DNA from: Fidelibacterota bacterium 408169 | GTDB lineage: Bacteria; Fidelibacterota; Marinisomatia; Marinisomatales; TCS55 | Direction of reading: 5' to 3' | NCBI GenBank assembly: GCA_002256485.1 | Contig: NNSG01000001.1 | Location: 128,017 to 192,016, forward strand | DNA: 64,000 nt | Shown here: positions 8,401-17,262 of the stretch, one piece after another | Position numbering within the stretch: position 1 is the first letter of the stretch | Layout of the letters: each line of letters opens with the position of its first letter | Notes under the pieces: generated by a model | The model's input: the letters and a program-made list of their open reading frames with translations, nothing else | What the model was told of the DNA's origin: nothing | Databases searched by the model: none | Made by a program: the position numbers and the translations under genes

Positions 8401-8497
8401 TGGTCCAGGCTATAATACTCTTGATCAGTACCTTATGAGTCCTGCTTCTTTTTCAAGTCCCCGCCAGATCAAGTTTGGTATGAGTGTTGGTTTTTAA
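5495..8497 (+). CDS. TonB-dependent receptor with CarboxypepD_reg-like N-terminal domain
   Basis: A 1000-residue outer-membrane receptor. Order: signal peptide (about 1-27, ending FAGT), a carboxypeptidase-regulatory-like beta sandwich (about 30-115, GRVTSKVNGEPLIGANVILE), a plug domain (about 140-245, with VRGGRGGEIAYMIDGITVTD), then a long beta barrel ending in an aromatic residue (SVGF). Such receptors import a bound ligand using TonB energy; the ligand is unknown and no SusD partner follows. ATG 5495 is preferred over the TTG at 5492. It is the first gene of a run with a secreted protein and a PorV-like barrel. Confidence 0.9.
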   Translation: MTVHKTNKTFYKILLICFTAQITFAGTTGKLVGRVTSKVNGEPLIGANVILEGTGIGTATDLEGRYLVLQIPPGEYNIRYTMIGYQDVIMNDVRIRVDLTTTINTELDEGIIEMEAVQITADRPMVQVDVTYSQSNISSEEVDMLPVEEFEDVIALQAGVVQSGGDMHVRGGRGGEIAYMIDGITVTDPFNAGMAVEIENNAIQELQFISGTFNAEYGSAMSGIINIVTKDGDYNKYSGNVTVNGGSYFTDGQMMEVDLLDSEGSLTVDSTMNLFPHINSIEPNTISDFQGNFSGPILPGKVSVFASGRFKRNRGYLFGQRLFVPESHIWNPLTNDYDLMTSADDTTGGYWDRVGGSPPDSQLVRMNWSEQSSGQIKFSWRINPLIKLAYNFMGSRTASQGYSKTYLWNPDGRSHSFTKQTSHTLRLDFSLNASTYFNAMFSQSIKNFKSHLSDDPNHTLIQFTLNDTLYSGIFIYPNGTVVDTTIVGVVNFADTSIYNVDPAVGNYTPGNNYEVGGESMGYYNRTSVINTFKIEGTSQLNRFHHVKAGLEFRQTNIELQDVTILLAGFTENYPIIPDRDGVNHDSYGENGRNPFEYGAYLQDKIEFDDMVVNIGLRWDLFDPDWKTINDGSDPNIINPVKPINQFFDLDGDTAISEWEMTFDNRKDIDDRLESNAFGETWYKKVKAKQQISPRFALAFPITDTGFLHFSYGHFFQMPNYSYLFSNPEFEVTPGSGAGTTMGNADMKPERTTQYEIGFSQQIGSDIGLEVTGYYKDIRNLNSTKIINSFIGGDRYGLFINRDHANSKGITFALSKRPTGVISGNIDYTFSLAEGVASDPDAAFLDEQSNVEPEKMLVPLDWDQRHTLNVSLTYHPVKNSGISIVYNFGSGLPYTAEFAGVRTSFENNARKPSTMNVDLRSFYNFNFSGIRVALHLNVYNLFDIRNELSVYSDTGRTTYTLLPGYTPQISGPGYNTLDQYLMSPASFSSPRQIKFGMSVGF

Positions 8498-8500
8498 CTA

Positions 8501-11500
8501 ATGAAAAAATTTATATTTATTTTATTATTACTCAATTTTGTTTTTGGACAAGCAATATCCAAATATGGCAATGCAGTTTTTGATAAACGTAATAAATTAA
8601 ATGAATCTCTGGATGTTACGGATCGAAAATTCGCTGATCATAATGGTAATAGAGTTTTGTGCCGAATATACAATTTTGGAGGAATTGGTGACTTAAGCAG
8701 CAATGTTTCCGGTATATATCCATTTGGCAGTGGTCATTCGTATTTTTATGAATTTTCACCAATCATTGCAGCCAGTGTTGTAGATGAAAATGGGAATAGA
8801 GTCCACATCGTTTCTGATGGTGCAATCGGTCTTTCAGATGACTCACCTCAAGGATACCAATGGGGCTTCGAGCCATTGAGTGGCTATGCAAACCCTAATC
8901 AGGAAATTTTAGCATTAAGTACAAATGAAGATTCATGGCCTGAATCCTGGCCGAACAAAGATGAGGGTTGGAATGGCGTTTGGAACGGACAATATGGCAA
9001 ATATGTTCGGGCTGACCAGGAAACATATTTTGTCATGGATGATTATTATAATGATGAATTTGATCATTTCCCAGACTCAACTGATGAAGGTATGAGCGAG
9101 AGACGATCAGGTCTTGGAGTGGAACTTGAGGTGCGTGGATATCAGTGGAACCATCCGGCAGCGGAAGATATAATTATTTTTACGTATTGGATCACCAATG
9201 TGGGTACCTCTCGTTTAGACAGCGTTATTTTTGGTATGTACGGTGATGCTGATGTGGGTGGCCCCAGCAGTTTCAGTGATGATGATGCCTGGTTTGATGT
9301 TGATAATGATATTGTATACCAGTGGGACCATGACGGTTGGAGTAATTCCTATGGTGGCTTTAGTCCGGTTTACTTTGGATGGAGCTTCCTGGAGTCACCC
9401 GGAAATCCTAATGATGGAATTGACAATGATAATGACGGTATGATAGATGAGAGCCAGTTTGATGGTATCGATAATGATGGAGACTGGCTTGCAGAGAGGG
9501 ATGATATCGGTGCAGATGGATTGGGAGAATATCACTATGGATATACAGGACCAGATGCTGACGGTACTGAAGGAAATGGCATACCCGATTTAGGTGAACC
9601 TAATTTTGAAATTACAGATAATGATGAATCAGACCAGATTGGTTTGACTAGCTTTTATTCAGCGCCATATCCGAGTATTCAACCAGATAATGATGAAATT
9701 ATGTGGAGCCAATTGCAGCCGGGAAGGTTTGATGTACCATCTCAAGACATTGACCAAACCTATTTATATGGTTCAGCATTTATTTCGCTTAGTCCTGGTG
9801 AACAGAAAAAATTTGCAGTTGCCATGGTATTTGGTAACGATTTTGATGATATTTTACGGAATACTGTCACAATGCAAAATATTTATGACAATGATTATAG
9901 TTTTGCAAAGCCACCTATAAAACCAACTGTTACTGTAACTCCTGGGGATAAAAAGGTAATATTATCATGGGATGATTTATCTGAAAGTTCATTAGACCCA
10001 ATCTATGGGAGCGATTTTGAAGGATATAGGATTTATCGGAGTACCGATCCTGGATTTATTGATTCATATGTTATTACAGATACATACGGAAATATTACCT
10101 TTAAAAAACCAATTGCTGTTTTTGATTTGATAGACAGTCTTAAAGGTCCTCATCCTATTGGTTTCAATGGTATCCAATTTGATATGGGACGTGATACAGG
10201 TTTAGAATATCTTTATGTTGATTCAAATTTGATCAATGGTCAAAGATATTATTATGCGGTTACAGCATACGATAAAGGGTATGATTTAGACTTTTTTGAT
10301 CTTGGTTTTAGTGAATCAGAAAATCTCTTACCAATCTCACCTGCTGAGTGTTCAATTGTAGTTGATCTTGATCGTAAGGGTAATGTTACAAATTTGAGTG
10401 AAAATGCAGGTACAGTTATTCCTTCCGCACCATCGGCAGGATATATCCCTCCGAATACACCGGAAGATGGAGAAAATTTTATGATTCACGATTCTGGGAA
10501 TGCAAAAGGACTAATTAAATTAGAAACTATTCTCTTCGATGAAATACCTGACAATCGTACATATTCTGTAGAATTTGAGGAAATTAGTGAAGTACCCGGA
10601 ATTCAATATTATGTACGTGATGAAAAAATAATCAGTGAAAAAATCATTTTCCTCGGTGGTCTAGCTAGTTTAAGCAAATTTAACATTGATTCTGCATCTG
10701 TTATATTAACTGATCTCGATAGTTCTGTAGTCTTTTCGGACACAATTGATTATAGTATTGATTTTACGAGTGGTATTGTTTCAATCGATTCAAATAGTAC
10801 ATTAGAAGAAGAAATACCGTATGCTATTTCATATAAATATTATCCAGTTTATCAAAGTATTCTTGTTGACGGTGAAAAGGAAAATAAAATTTTTGATGGG
10901 ATGAAAGTTAGGGTACAAGATGTTGATTTAGAAGTTAATATAGAAGAATCAGGCTTTTCCATTGGAAATAGTAATTATGGCTGGGAAATTATCGAATCGC
11001 GCCCACATCCTGCAGATTTTGAAGTCATTTTTCTTGGAGGTATTGGAGATTCAATTCTAGCTGATACTAATAATGTTGCTTCTCCATTCATGGTAAAGAA
11101 TGTTACAGAAAATGTAACGATGAATTTTAAAATTATGGATTATAATCTTAATAATAAATGGGATTCTGAAGAACCTATTTTAATACAACCACATCCTGGA
11201 AATCAAACACCCTATTTGTTTGTCGTATTTTCTCCTTATGATTCTGTTATTACAGTTACTAATACAGGTGATACAACTATCATCGATACAGTTTTTGAAG
11301 ATATTGTTGATGTGGAAAAAGGTGATGTATTCAGTATTAACGTCAATATCCCTTTTTCTGAAAAAGATAAATATCATTTTACAACAATATCTTCAAGAAT
11401 TAATAATGAATTAGCTGAATCGGAGATGAAAGATATTGCTGTTGTGCCAAACCCTTATGTTGTTACAGCAACGTGGGAGCCCCAGCATCAATTAGTTTCC

Positions 11501-11740
11501 GGCCGTGGGCCCAGAAAACTAGATTTTATTAATCTTCCCACAGAATGCACGATTAAGATTTTTACATTATCAGGATATCTTGTCAATACATTAAAACATT
11601 CTAATTCAAATGAAGATGGGACTTATTCTTGGAATATGCTTTCCAGAGATGGTTTGGAGATTTCCTATGGACTTTATTTATACCATGTTGAAGCTGAAGG
11701 TATTGGTGAATTCACAGGGAAATTTGCGTTAATAAAATGA
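8501..11740 (+). CDS. large secreted protein with T9SS/FlgD-like C-terminal domain
   Basis: A 1079-residue exported protein. It has a signal peptide (MKKFIFILLLLNFVFGQ), a middle region with repeated Asp-rich calcium-type motifs (DGIDNDNDGMIDES, DGIDNDGDW at about 305-330), a fibronectin-III-like segment near 480-600 (VTPGDKKVILSWDD, EGYRIYRSTDPGF), and a C-terminal domain starting VVPNPYVVTATWEP and ending with the GLYLYHVEAEG-type strand. That last domain resembles T9SS sorting or FlgD Ig-like modules, so the protein is probably displayed on the surface. It sits 3 bases after the TonB receptor and overlaps the PorV-like gene by ATGA. Function unknown. Confidence 0.8.
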   Translation: MKKFIFILLLLNFVFGQAISKYGNAVFDKRNKLNESLDVTDRKFADHNGNRVLCRIYNFGGIGDLSSNVSGIYPFGSGHSYFYEFSPIIAASVVDENGNRVHIVSDGAIGLSDDSPQGYQWGFEPLSGYANPNQEILALSTNEDSWPESWPNKDEGWNGVWNGQYGKYVRADQETYFVMDDYYNDEFDHFPDSTDEGMSERRSGLGVELEVRGYQWNHPAAEDIIIFTYWITNVGTSRLDSVIFGMYGDADVGGPSSFSDDDAWFDVDNDIVYQWDHDGWSNSYGGFSPVYFGWSFLESPGNPNDGIDNDNDGMIDESQFDGIDNDGDWLAERDDIGADGLGEYHYGYTGPDADGTEGNGIPDLGEPNFEITDNDESDQIGLTSFYSAPYPSIQPDNDEIMWSQLQPGRFDVPSQDIDQTYLYGSAFISLSPGEQKKFAVAMVFGNDFDDILRNTVTMQNIYDNDYSFAKPPIKPTVTVTPGDKKVILSWDDLSESSLDPIYGSDFEGYRIYRSTDPGFIDSYVITDTYGNITFKKPIAVFDLIDSLKGPHPIGFNGIQFDMGRDTGLEYLYVDSNLINGQRYYYAVTAYDKGYDLDFFDLGFSESENLLPISPAECSIVVDLDRKGNVTNLSENAGTVIPSAPSAGYIPPNTPEDGENFMIHDSGNAKGLIKLETILFDEIPDNRTYSVEFEEISEVPGIQYYVRDEKIISEKIIFLGGLASLSKFNIDSASVILTDLDSSVVFSDTIDYSIDFTSGIVSIDSNSTLEEEIPYAISYKYYPVYQSILVDGEKENKIFDGMKVRVQDVDLEVNIEESGFSIGNSNYGWEIIESRPHPADFEVIFLGGIGDSILADTNNVASPFMVKNVTENVTMNFKIMDYNLNNKWDSEEPILIQPHPGNQTPYLFVVFSPYDSVITVTNTGDTTIIDTVFEDIVDVEKGDVFSINVNIPFSEKDKYHFTTISSRINNELAESEMKDIAVVPNPYVVTATWEPQHQLVSGRGPRKLDFINLPTECTIKIFTLSGYLVNTLKHSNSNEDGTYSWNMLSRDGLEISYGLYLYHVEAEGIGEFTGKFALIK

Positions 11741-12762
11741 TGAAGCGCATCTACATTACTGGGATTAGTTTTATAACTGCATTTCTTTTTGGGCAGAGTA
11801 ATGTGGGTACAAGTGCAGCATCATTTTTGGATATTGGTATTGGCGCAAGATCACTTGCGATGGGAAGTGCGTTTACTTCTATAGCCGATGATGCTTCTGC
11901 TCTTTATTGGAATCCTGCAGGTATAACAGGTATATCCCAACCCTCAACTCATTTTTATTATTCACCATGGTTTGTAGGTATTGATTTTACTCATGGAGCA
12001 ACTGTTGTACCTCTAGGGCGTATGGGGGCAATTGGTTTATCTATCACATCCGTTTCCATGGATGAGATGAAAGTACGTACTGAGCAAGTTCCTGAAGGAA
12101 CTGGTGAATTATTTGAAGTAAGTAATTTAGCGCTTTCAACAACATATGCAAAAAAACTGACTGACAGATTTTCTTTTGGTGTAAATCTAAAGTTAGTCCA
12201 GGAAAAAATATGGCATATGAATGCCAGTACTCTCGCTGCAGATGTCGGTTGTCTTTTCGTCACGAAAAATCGTGGAATTAGGATTGGAATGAGTATTTCC
12301 AATTTTGGAAGTAAAATGAAAATGGAAGGGTTCGATACTGAAAAAGATTTTGATATAGATGAAAATATTTATGGTAATAATGATCGAATTGATGCCCATT
12401 TGGATACACAAGGATGGCCATTACCATTAGTCTTCAGGGCTGGATTAAGTAAAGATGTTTTGAATAGTAGAATGCACAAACTTACTCTCGCCGGCGATGC
12501 AATTCATCCAAGCAATAATTATGAATATTTGAATTTAGGTTTAGAATATACATTCATGGGTATCGGGTCTATTAGAGCCGGCCAATCATATATATTTTTA
12601 GAAGAGGGGGATACATCAGAAGAATTAAAAAACCAGTTTACGTTTGGAGCTGGGTTGAATTATAAAATTCCTCGAGGTCCACAAATACAATTAGATTATG
12701 TTCTTCGAGATTTTGGTGTTCTGCAAACAGTTGGCGGATATTCTCTCAATATTTCCTTTTAA
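11737..12762 (+). CDS. PorV/PorQ family outer-membrane beta-barrel protein
   Basis: A 341-residue barrel with signal peptide and the family hallmark near the N-terminus (FLDIGIGARSLAMGSAFTSI, then ADDASALYWNPAGI). PorV-type proteins act as shuttles in type IX secretion, taking substrates with the C-terminal signal to the surface. The location directly after a gene for such a substrate (ATGA overlap) fits that role. Other members (UPF0164) have no known function, so the precise role is inferred. Confidence 0.85.
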   Translation: MMKRIYITGISFITAFLFGQSNVGTSAASFLDIGIGARSLAMGSAFTSIADDASALYWNPAGITGISQPSTHFYYSPWFVGIDFTHGATVVPLGRMGAIGLSITSVSMDEMKVRTEQVPEGTGELFEVSNLALSTTYAKKLTDRFSFGVNLKLVQEKIWHMNASTLAADVGCLFVTKNRGIRIGMSISNFGSKMKMEGFDTEKDFDIDENIYGNNDRIDAHLDTQGWPLPLVFRAGLSKDVLNSRMHKLTLAGDAIHPSNNYEYLNLGLEYTFMGIGSIRAGQSYIFLEEGDTSEELKNQFTFGAGLNYKIPRGPQIQLDYVLRDFGVLQTVGGYSLNISF

Positions 12763-12873
12763 AATTATTTTTAAAATCAGATAATCAATAAATTGTCTGG
12801 AGTCTCAAGTAATTTCTGTTTTGTTATTAAATAATTGACAACCATTTCTCTAATAAAATGTCATAAAGCGTAA

Positions 12874-12984
12874 ATGAGTACAAAAATAATAAATTTCAAT
12901 AGTTTTAAACAGGGCACGGTTAAAGGAGTAATCTATCAAAGGAAAACTTCTAAAATGATTCCGTCATCGTCCGTGTCCTGTTAA
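12874..12984 (+). other. 36-residue ORF overlapping a long inverted repeat
   Basis: An open frame starting MSTKIINFNSFKQGTVKGV and ending at TAA 12982-12984. It contains the whole stem-loop described at 12908-12982. No convincing ribosome site precedes it. I list it because the spacing mirrors the micro-ORF plus hairpin before the antiporter, but it may have no coding role. Confidence 0.2.
12908..12982 (+). ncRNA. long-stem structured RNA element, family unknown
   Basis: AACAGGGCACGG (12908-12919) pairs with CCGTGTCCTGTT (12971-12982): 12 consecutive pairs with one G-U. The enclosed 51 bases can form a small ATGA-TTCCG-TCAT hairpin and another weak one. A perfect 12-pair stem is not expected by chance in this AT-rich spacer. 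It lies before the small membrane protein and pspC, so it is a candidate cis-regulator or small RNA. There is no T tract, so it is not a standard terminator. Confidence 0.4.
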
Positions 12985-13007
12985 TTAAATACAATTTGTA
13001 TGTAAAT

Positions 13008-13175
13008 ATGGCAAAATATATTTATCAAAAAGAAGCATGGATACGTAATGGTATTACATTTGGCTCTGCACTTGCTATTGCTATTTCGTTTTCTATGAAT
13101 AAATCAGTTTTCTGGGCTATCGTACATGGACTCCTTTCTTGGCTGTATGTAATTTATTATTTAATATTCCACTGA
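13008..13175 (+). CDS. 55-residue membrane protein upstream of pspC-like gene
   Basis: Starts MAKYIYQKEAWIRNGITFGS and carries two hydrophobic stretches (about 15-29 and 32-53), so it is a small inner-membrane protein. Its stop overlaps the ATG of the PspC-domain gene as TGATG, pointing to coupled translation and a shared job at the membrane. No family name is known to me. Confidence 0.65.
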   Translation: MAKYIYQKEAWIRNGITFGSALAIAISFSMNKSVFWAIVHGLLSWLYVIYYLIFH

Positions 13176-13372
13176 TGTCTGAAGTAAAAAAGCTATATCG
13201 GAATGTAAATAACGCTAAAATTGCAGGAGTGTGTGCAGGTATCGCAGATTATTTCAATATCGATCCAGTATTGGTACGTCTTTTATTTATTTTAATGATA
13301 TTTTGGGGAGGAGGAATTATTGCATATATAATTGCCTGGTTTATTGTTCCTTCAAAACCACATAAATTTTAA
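13175..13372 (+). CDS. PspC domain membrane protein
   Basis: A 65-residue single PspC domain. The N-terminal cytoplasmic part reads KKLYRNVNNAKIAGVCAGIA, then DYFNIDPVLVRLLFI and a hydrophobic segment ending FIVPSKP. PspC domains sense or respond to membrane stress in the phage-shock system; here no pspA is nearby, so the role is open. I chose ATG 13175 over the earlier TTG at 13139 because it gives the canonical domain start and overlaps the upstream stop. Confidence 0.85.
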   Translation: MSEVKKLYRNVNNAKIAGVCAGIADYFNIDPVLVRLLFILMIFWGGGIIAYIIAWFIVPSKPHKF

Positions 13373-13444
13373 TTTCAAACGAAGAAAAATAGTAGTACTT
13401 CTAACTGATTATTTTATATTCATGGTAATTATTCATCGATTGTA

Positions 13445-15496
13445 GTGCGAATTTCTTTATTATTCATTTTCCTGAACCTTATTTTCATTTCGTGTGGTGA
13501 TCCACAGAGAGATGTGGAAATCCTATGGGATCAATATGGAATCCCCCATATTTATGCTCAAAACCCTAATGACTTATTTTATGCCTATGGTTGGGCCCAA
13601 ACGCATGCGCACGGAGATCTTTTACTTCGATTATATGGACAAGCTAGAGGTAAGGGTGCGGAATATTGGGGCGAAAAATTTCTTGATAGTGATCAATGGA
13701 TGTGGATCAACGGAGTGCCATCAAAAGCGGCACAGTGGGCAAGTGAACAATTAGAGCCCAACAATGCAATGTTGGAAAACTATATCGAAGGAATTAATGA
13801 TTATGCTAACAGGCATCCGGAAAATATCAGTGATGAATTTGAAATAGTATTACCCATAACGATGGAAGATCTCATGGGACACGCTCTTCGAGTTTTACAT
13901 TACACTTTTGTTGTAAGTCAGGATGATGTAGATGATGAATCAAAAGGGTGGTCAGAGCCTAAAGGATCCAACGCATGGGCGATCGCTCCGAATAGATCTG
14001 CATCAGGTAATGCATTATTATTGGCTAATCCACATCTGATGTGGGGGGATTTATTTACATGGTTTGAGGTACATTTGAATTTACCAGAACACAATATTTA
14101 TGGTGCAAGTTTAGTGGGGTCACCTGCGTTAGGAATTATGTTTAATGAAAATTTAGGATGGACACATACAGTCAATACACATGATGGTGCAGATCTTTAT
14201 GACCTAAGGCTTGTTGATGGCGGTTATGTTTATGATGGTAATATTCTTCCATTCGATGTGGATTCTGTAGATTTAAAAATAAAAGAAAACGATTCAACAC
14301 GAACAGAGCTTTTAATAGTAAAAAATTCTATCCATGGACCTGTCGTAAAAGAAAATGAATCCAATGCATTGGCATTACGTGTTGTTGCGTTGGATGCTAG
14401 TCAAATTTTTAATGAGCGGTGGAAGATGGCTCTTACATCTAACTTAGAAGAATTTGAAACCAGTCTAAAAGATTTGCAAACACCCATGTTCACCGTTATG
14501 TATGCAGATAAGTATGGAAATATAATGCATTTATTTGGTGGCCAAACTCCCGATCGTCCAAAAGGTGATTATAATTGGTCTGGTGTGGTTCCTGGAGATA
14601 CATCAGCAACTTTATGGACAGATCATCATCCATATGAAGAATTACCACGTGTATTAAATCCTGAAAGTGGTTGGTTGCAAAATGCAAATGACCCACCTTG
14701 GACAACTACTTTTCCTGAAGAAATAGATGCGGATGATTATCCAGATTATATGTCACCTCGCCAAATGGGTTTTCGAGCACAGAGGTCTGCCAGAATGCTG
14801 GATGAAGACGACAGTATTACCTATGATGAATTGGTGGAATATAAATTTTCCACACGCATGGAATTAGCAGATAGATTGTTAGATGATCTTTTGGATGCTG
14901 CATCGAATGCACGGAGTCAGGAAATAAAAGATGCAGTCCGAGTGTTAAAACGCTGGGATCGTACTGCAGATAATGCAAGCCGTGGAAGTGTATTATTCAA
15001 AACGTGGGTTGATAATATGAATTTTCCCGATGATTTTGCATTACCTTGGAATGAAAGAAGTCCAACTCAACGACCGGATGGATTAAAAGATAGAGACATG
15101 GCTGTACATTGGCTATATGGTGCGGCGAAAGAAGTAAAAGAAAAATACGGTCGATTAGACGTTTTTTGGGGTGAAGTTTTTCGTTTACAGCGAGATAGTC
15201 TCGATTTACCTGCAAATGGTGCTCCCGGCGATCCATATGGAGTTTTCAGGACTTCTTATTACTATCCTAATGTTGAAAATAAATATCTATTGGGTGGAGG
15301 TGATACCTATGTAGCTGTTGTTGAATTTGGTGATTCAATAAAAGCCAATGGAGTGCTTGGTTATGGAAATTTCAGCCAACTGTTATCTCCTCACAGAATA
15401 GATCAATTGCAATTATATTCTGACAAAAAGCTGCGACCAATACTATTTTATAGGCAAGAAGTCGAAAATAATACTCAAGAACGAAAAACATTTTGA
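13445..15496 (+). CDS. penicillin acylase family hydrolase (Ntn hydrolase), lipoprotein
   Basis: A 683-residue member of the penicillin amidase/acyl-homoserine-lactone acylase family. A lipobox-like leader ends FISCG (Cys17), then VEILWDQYGIPHIYA and GWAQTHAHGDLLLRLYGQARG typical of the alpha chain. The autocatalytic site is KGSNAWAIAPN with the nucleophile Ser at about residue 175, which becomes the N-terminus of the beta chain after self-cleavage; NPHLMW follows as expected. Substrate unknown: amides of acyl chains, possibly quorum signals or scavenged amides. The GTG at 13445 is the only start available after an in-frame TGA at 13406. Confidence 0.85.
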   Translation: MRISLLFIFLNLIFISCGDPQRDVEILWDQYGIPHIYAQNPNDLFYAYGWAQTHAHGDLLLRLYGQARGKGAEYWGEKFLDSDQWMWINGVPSKAAQWASEQLEPNNAMLENYIEGINDYANRHPENISDEFEIVLPITMEDLMGHALRVLHYTFVVSQDDVDDESKGWSEPKGSNAWAIAPNRSASGNALLLANPHLMWGDLFTWFEVHLNLPEHNIYGASLVGSPALGIMFNENLGWTHTVNTHDGADLYDLRLVDGGYVYDGNILPFDVDSVDLKIKENDSTRTELLIVKNSIHGPVVKENESNALALRVVALDASQIFNERWKMALTSNLEEFETSLKDLQTPMFTVMYADKYGNIMHLFGGQTPDRPKGDYNWSGVVPGDTSATLWTDHHPYEELPRVLNPESGWLQNANDPPWTTTFPEEIDADDYPDYMSPRQMGFRAQRSARMLDEDDSITYDELVEYKFSTRMELADRLLDDLLDAASNARSQEIKDAVRVLKRWDRTADNASRGSVLFKTWVDNMNFPDDFALPWNERSPTQRPDGLKDRDMAVHWLYGAAKEVKEKYGRLDVFWGEVFRLQRDSLDLPANGAPGDPYGVFRTSYYYPNVENKYLLGGGDTYVAVVEFGDSIKANGVLGYGNFSQLLSPHRIDQLQLYSDKKLRPILFYRQEVENNTQERKTF

Positions 15497-15875
15497 GGAT
15501 TACATGTCTATTGTATTCACCTATAAAAAGATGGGGAAGCAGACAAATAAGGTTAGTGAAGTAGATTAACCAAGGAGGTGTGTCTGCCTCCCACATTTGA
15601 AATGTAACCATTCATTGCAATATGTTGATGTGATCTACCCCACATAATGGCGAAAATCTTTTCATATTATATTGAACATAAACGGTGGTCAATGAACACA
15701 TTGTATTATATTTTGTATAAATTCCTATATTATCACTTATTTTTACCGATAAATTGTTTTATATCCATTCTCATTAGTAGTTTCAACAAATTCAAGAGGG
15801 AAGCATGGCTTCCAATAAATGATATTGTAGCTAAATTAAAATAAATGAAAATGCTATAAATAATTAGTTAAAAAA
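15497..15875 (+). other. 379-base spacer with one structured segment
   Basis: No convincing gene. It holds the hairpin at 15532-15594 and an AT-rich 65-codon open frame (15647-15844) whose product has no family look. I see no clear promoter or T-tract terminator. Confidence 0.4.
15532..15594 (+). ncRNA. nested stem-loop, candidate regulatory RNA
   Basis: GCAGACA (15539-15545) pairs with TGTCTGC (15580-15586), extended after one mismatch by GGGA/TCCC-type pairs. Inside, GGTTA pairs with TAACC. A GGAGGTG purine box lies in the inner loop side. It follows the acylase gene and precedes the YwaF-like cluster. No T tract and no known family match. Confidence 0.3.
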
Positions 15876-16595
15876 ATGACCTCACAACACGAAATTCTTC
15901 AACCATTAAGCCCCATCTGGTGGCAGACCATCATCTGGTCAATATTATTTATATGGGGACTGCTTTATGCTGCAAAAAAAATGAACAGTAAGCAAATTGC
16001 AACATTAGCAATTGTATCAGGTGTCATTTTAATTGCCCGTTCAATTCTAGTTCACCCCTATGTCTCATATCTCAAAGGTTGGGATATCTATAATAATTTA
16101 CCTTTGCATATGTGTGGACTATCTGCCATCATTTCCGGTGTTATTATGTTTTATCGAAAACAATGGTTGTACGAACTTTTGTACTATTGGGGTATACCGG
16201 GAGCATTCCATTCTTACATTACACCTGAATTCACACAGGGGACAGAAGGATTATTATTCCTAGAATATTATATATCCCATGGTGGAATAATTTTTAGTGC
16301 GTTATTTTGCACAATGTTTCTTGGATTCAACCCTCGAATTGGATCTTGGTGGCGGGTGTTTCTCTGGTCACAATTGCTTCTACCTATTATTGGTGGGTTT
16401 AATTGGCTAATAGATGCAAATTATATGTACATCTGTGCACCACCAATTGCAGAAAATCCATTTATCATTGGCGATTTTCCCGAACACTTAATTGGTTTGG
16501 AGATTGCTGGATTATTACATTTTGCTATCGTTTATTTACCTTTTGGACTAAAATATCGACACACATCAAAAACTCCAGGGACTTCAACTATTTGA
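15876..16595 (+). CDS. TIGR02206/YwaF-like integral membrane protein, copy 1
   Basis: A 239-residue polytopic inner-membrane protein with about 6-7 hydrophobic segments. The family signature is LPLHMCG near residue 80, with YYWGIPGAFHSYITPEF and a conserved FNWLIDANYMY later. The family has no established function. It is the first of three tandem homologues; the order and motif spacing are the same in all three. Start ATG 15876. Confidence 0.8.
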   Translation: MTSQHEILQPLSPIWWQTIIWSILFIWGLLYAAKKMNSKQIATLAIVSGVILIARSILVHPYVSYLKGWDIYNNLPLHMCGLSAIISGVIMFYRKQWLYELLYYWGIPGAFHSYITPEFTQGTEGLLFLEYYISHGGIIFSALFCTMFLGFNPRIGSWWRVFLWSQLLLPIIGGFNWLIDANYMYICAPPIAENPFIIGDFPEHLIGLEIAGLLHFAIVYLPFGLKYRHTSKTPGTSTI

Positions 16596-16614
16596 TACAC
16601 TCCATGTCAGTTAT

Positions 16615-17262
16615 TTGCTGGCGTGGTTAGTTATTTGGATAGCTGTTCCTCTAATAGGGAAAAAATTCCTAAATCAAGATCAGCGCAAAATAGTTGTCTT
16701 GTCGATGATTGTTTTCATGATTGGTCAGGAGGTTATTGATTACTGGAATCGAATGCAAGTGAGAGAATTGACATTGTCATTAGATCTTCCCCTCCATTTT
16801 TGCCATATATCCTTATTCTTTGCAGTCTATTTGCTTATTAAACCCAGTAAGTATATTTATGAAATAACATATTTCTGGGGATTAGGTGGCGCGTTTCAAA
16901 CAATGCTCGCACCTGATTTGACGGACTTCGATAACTATTTGGGTGTTTTTTTATTTAATGCTCACCATGCCATGATAATTCTGGTTTGCATTTGGTTGGC
17001 AGTAATCGATGAATTTCGTTGTCGAAAAGGAGCAATATTACGTACGTTTGTCTTGACAAATATAATTATTTGGCCTGTGTGGTTAGTGGATTGGCTGGTG
17101 GATGCAAATTATATGTATTTAATGAAACGTCCACCTACGGACAGTCCTTTAGTTTTCGGTGAATGGCCTTGGTATATTATTAATGTTGAATTGGTTGCAC
17201 TTTTATTATTTTTATTAATAAATATTCCAATGGTAATTCTTCGGAGGAAAGAATCTATATGA
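16615..17262 (+). CDS. TIGR02206/YwaF-like integral membrane protein, copy 2
   Basis: A 215-residue homologue of its neighbours: LPLHFCH replaces LPLHMCG, then FWGLGGAFQTMLAPDLTDFD, a His-rich FNAHHAMII and WLVDANYMYL. The only start codon is TTG 16615, yet the frame is open upstream to about 16552 and encodes a segment (TLHVSYLLAW) aligning with HLHIKYILMG of copy 3. The true N-terminus may therefore use an unusual start inside the end of copy 1, or the start has decayed. The 3' end overlaps copy 3 by ATGA. Confidence 0.75.
   Translation: MLAWLVIWIAVPLIGKKFLNQDQRKIVVLSMIVFMIGQEVIDYWNRMQVRELTLSLDLPLHFCHISLFFAVYLLIKPSKYIYEITYFWGLGGAFQTMLAPDLTDFDNYLGVFLFNAHHAMIILVCIWLAVIDEFRCRKGAILRTFVLTNIIIWPVWLVDWLVDANYMYLMKRPPTDSPLVFGEWPWYIINVELVALLLFLLINIPMVILRRKESI

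Noticed and set aside
15647-15844. 65-codon ORF before the YwaF-like cluster
   Set aside because: Very AT-rich with no ribosome site and a product lacking family features; a chance frame is more likely.
16595-16620. Third selenoprotein or readthrough between YwaF-like copies 1 and 2
   Set aside because: The frame after the TGA at 16593 does not continue into copy 2 and no CxxC-type motif or hairpin is near.
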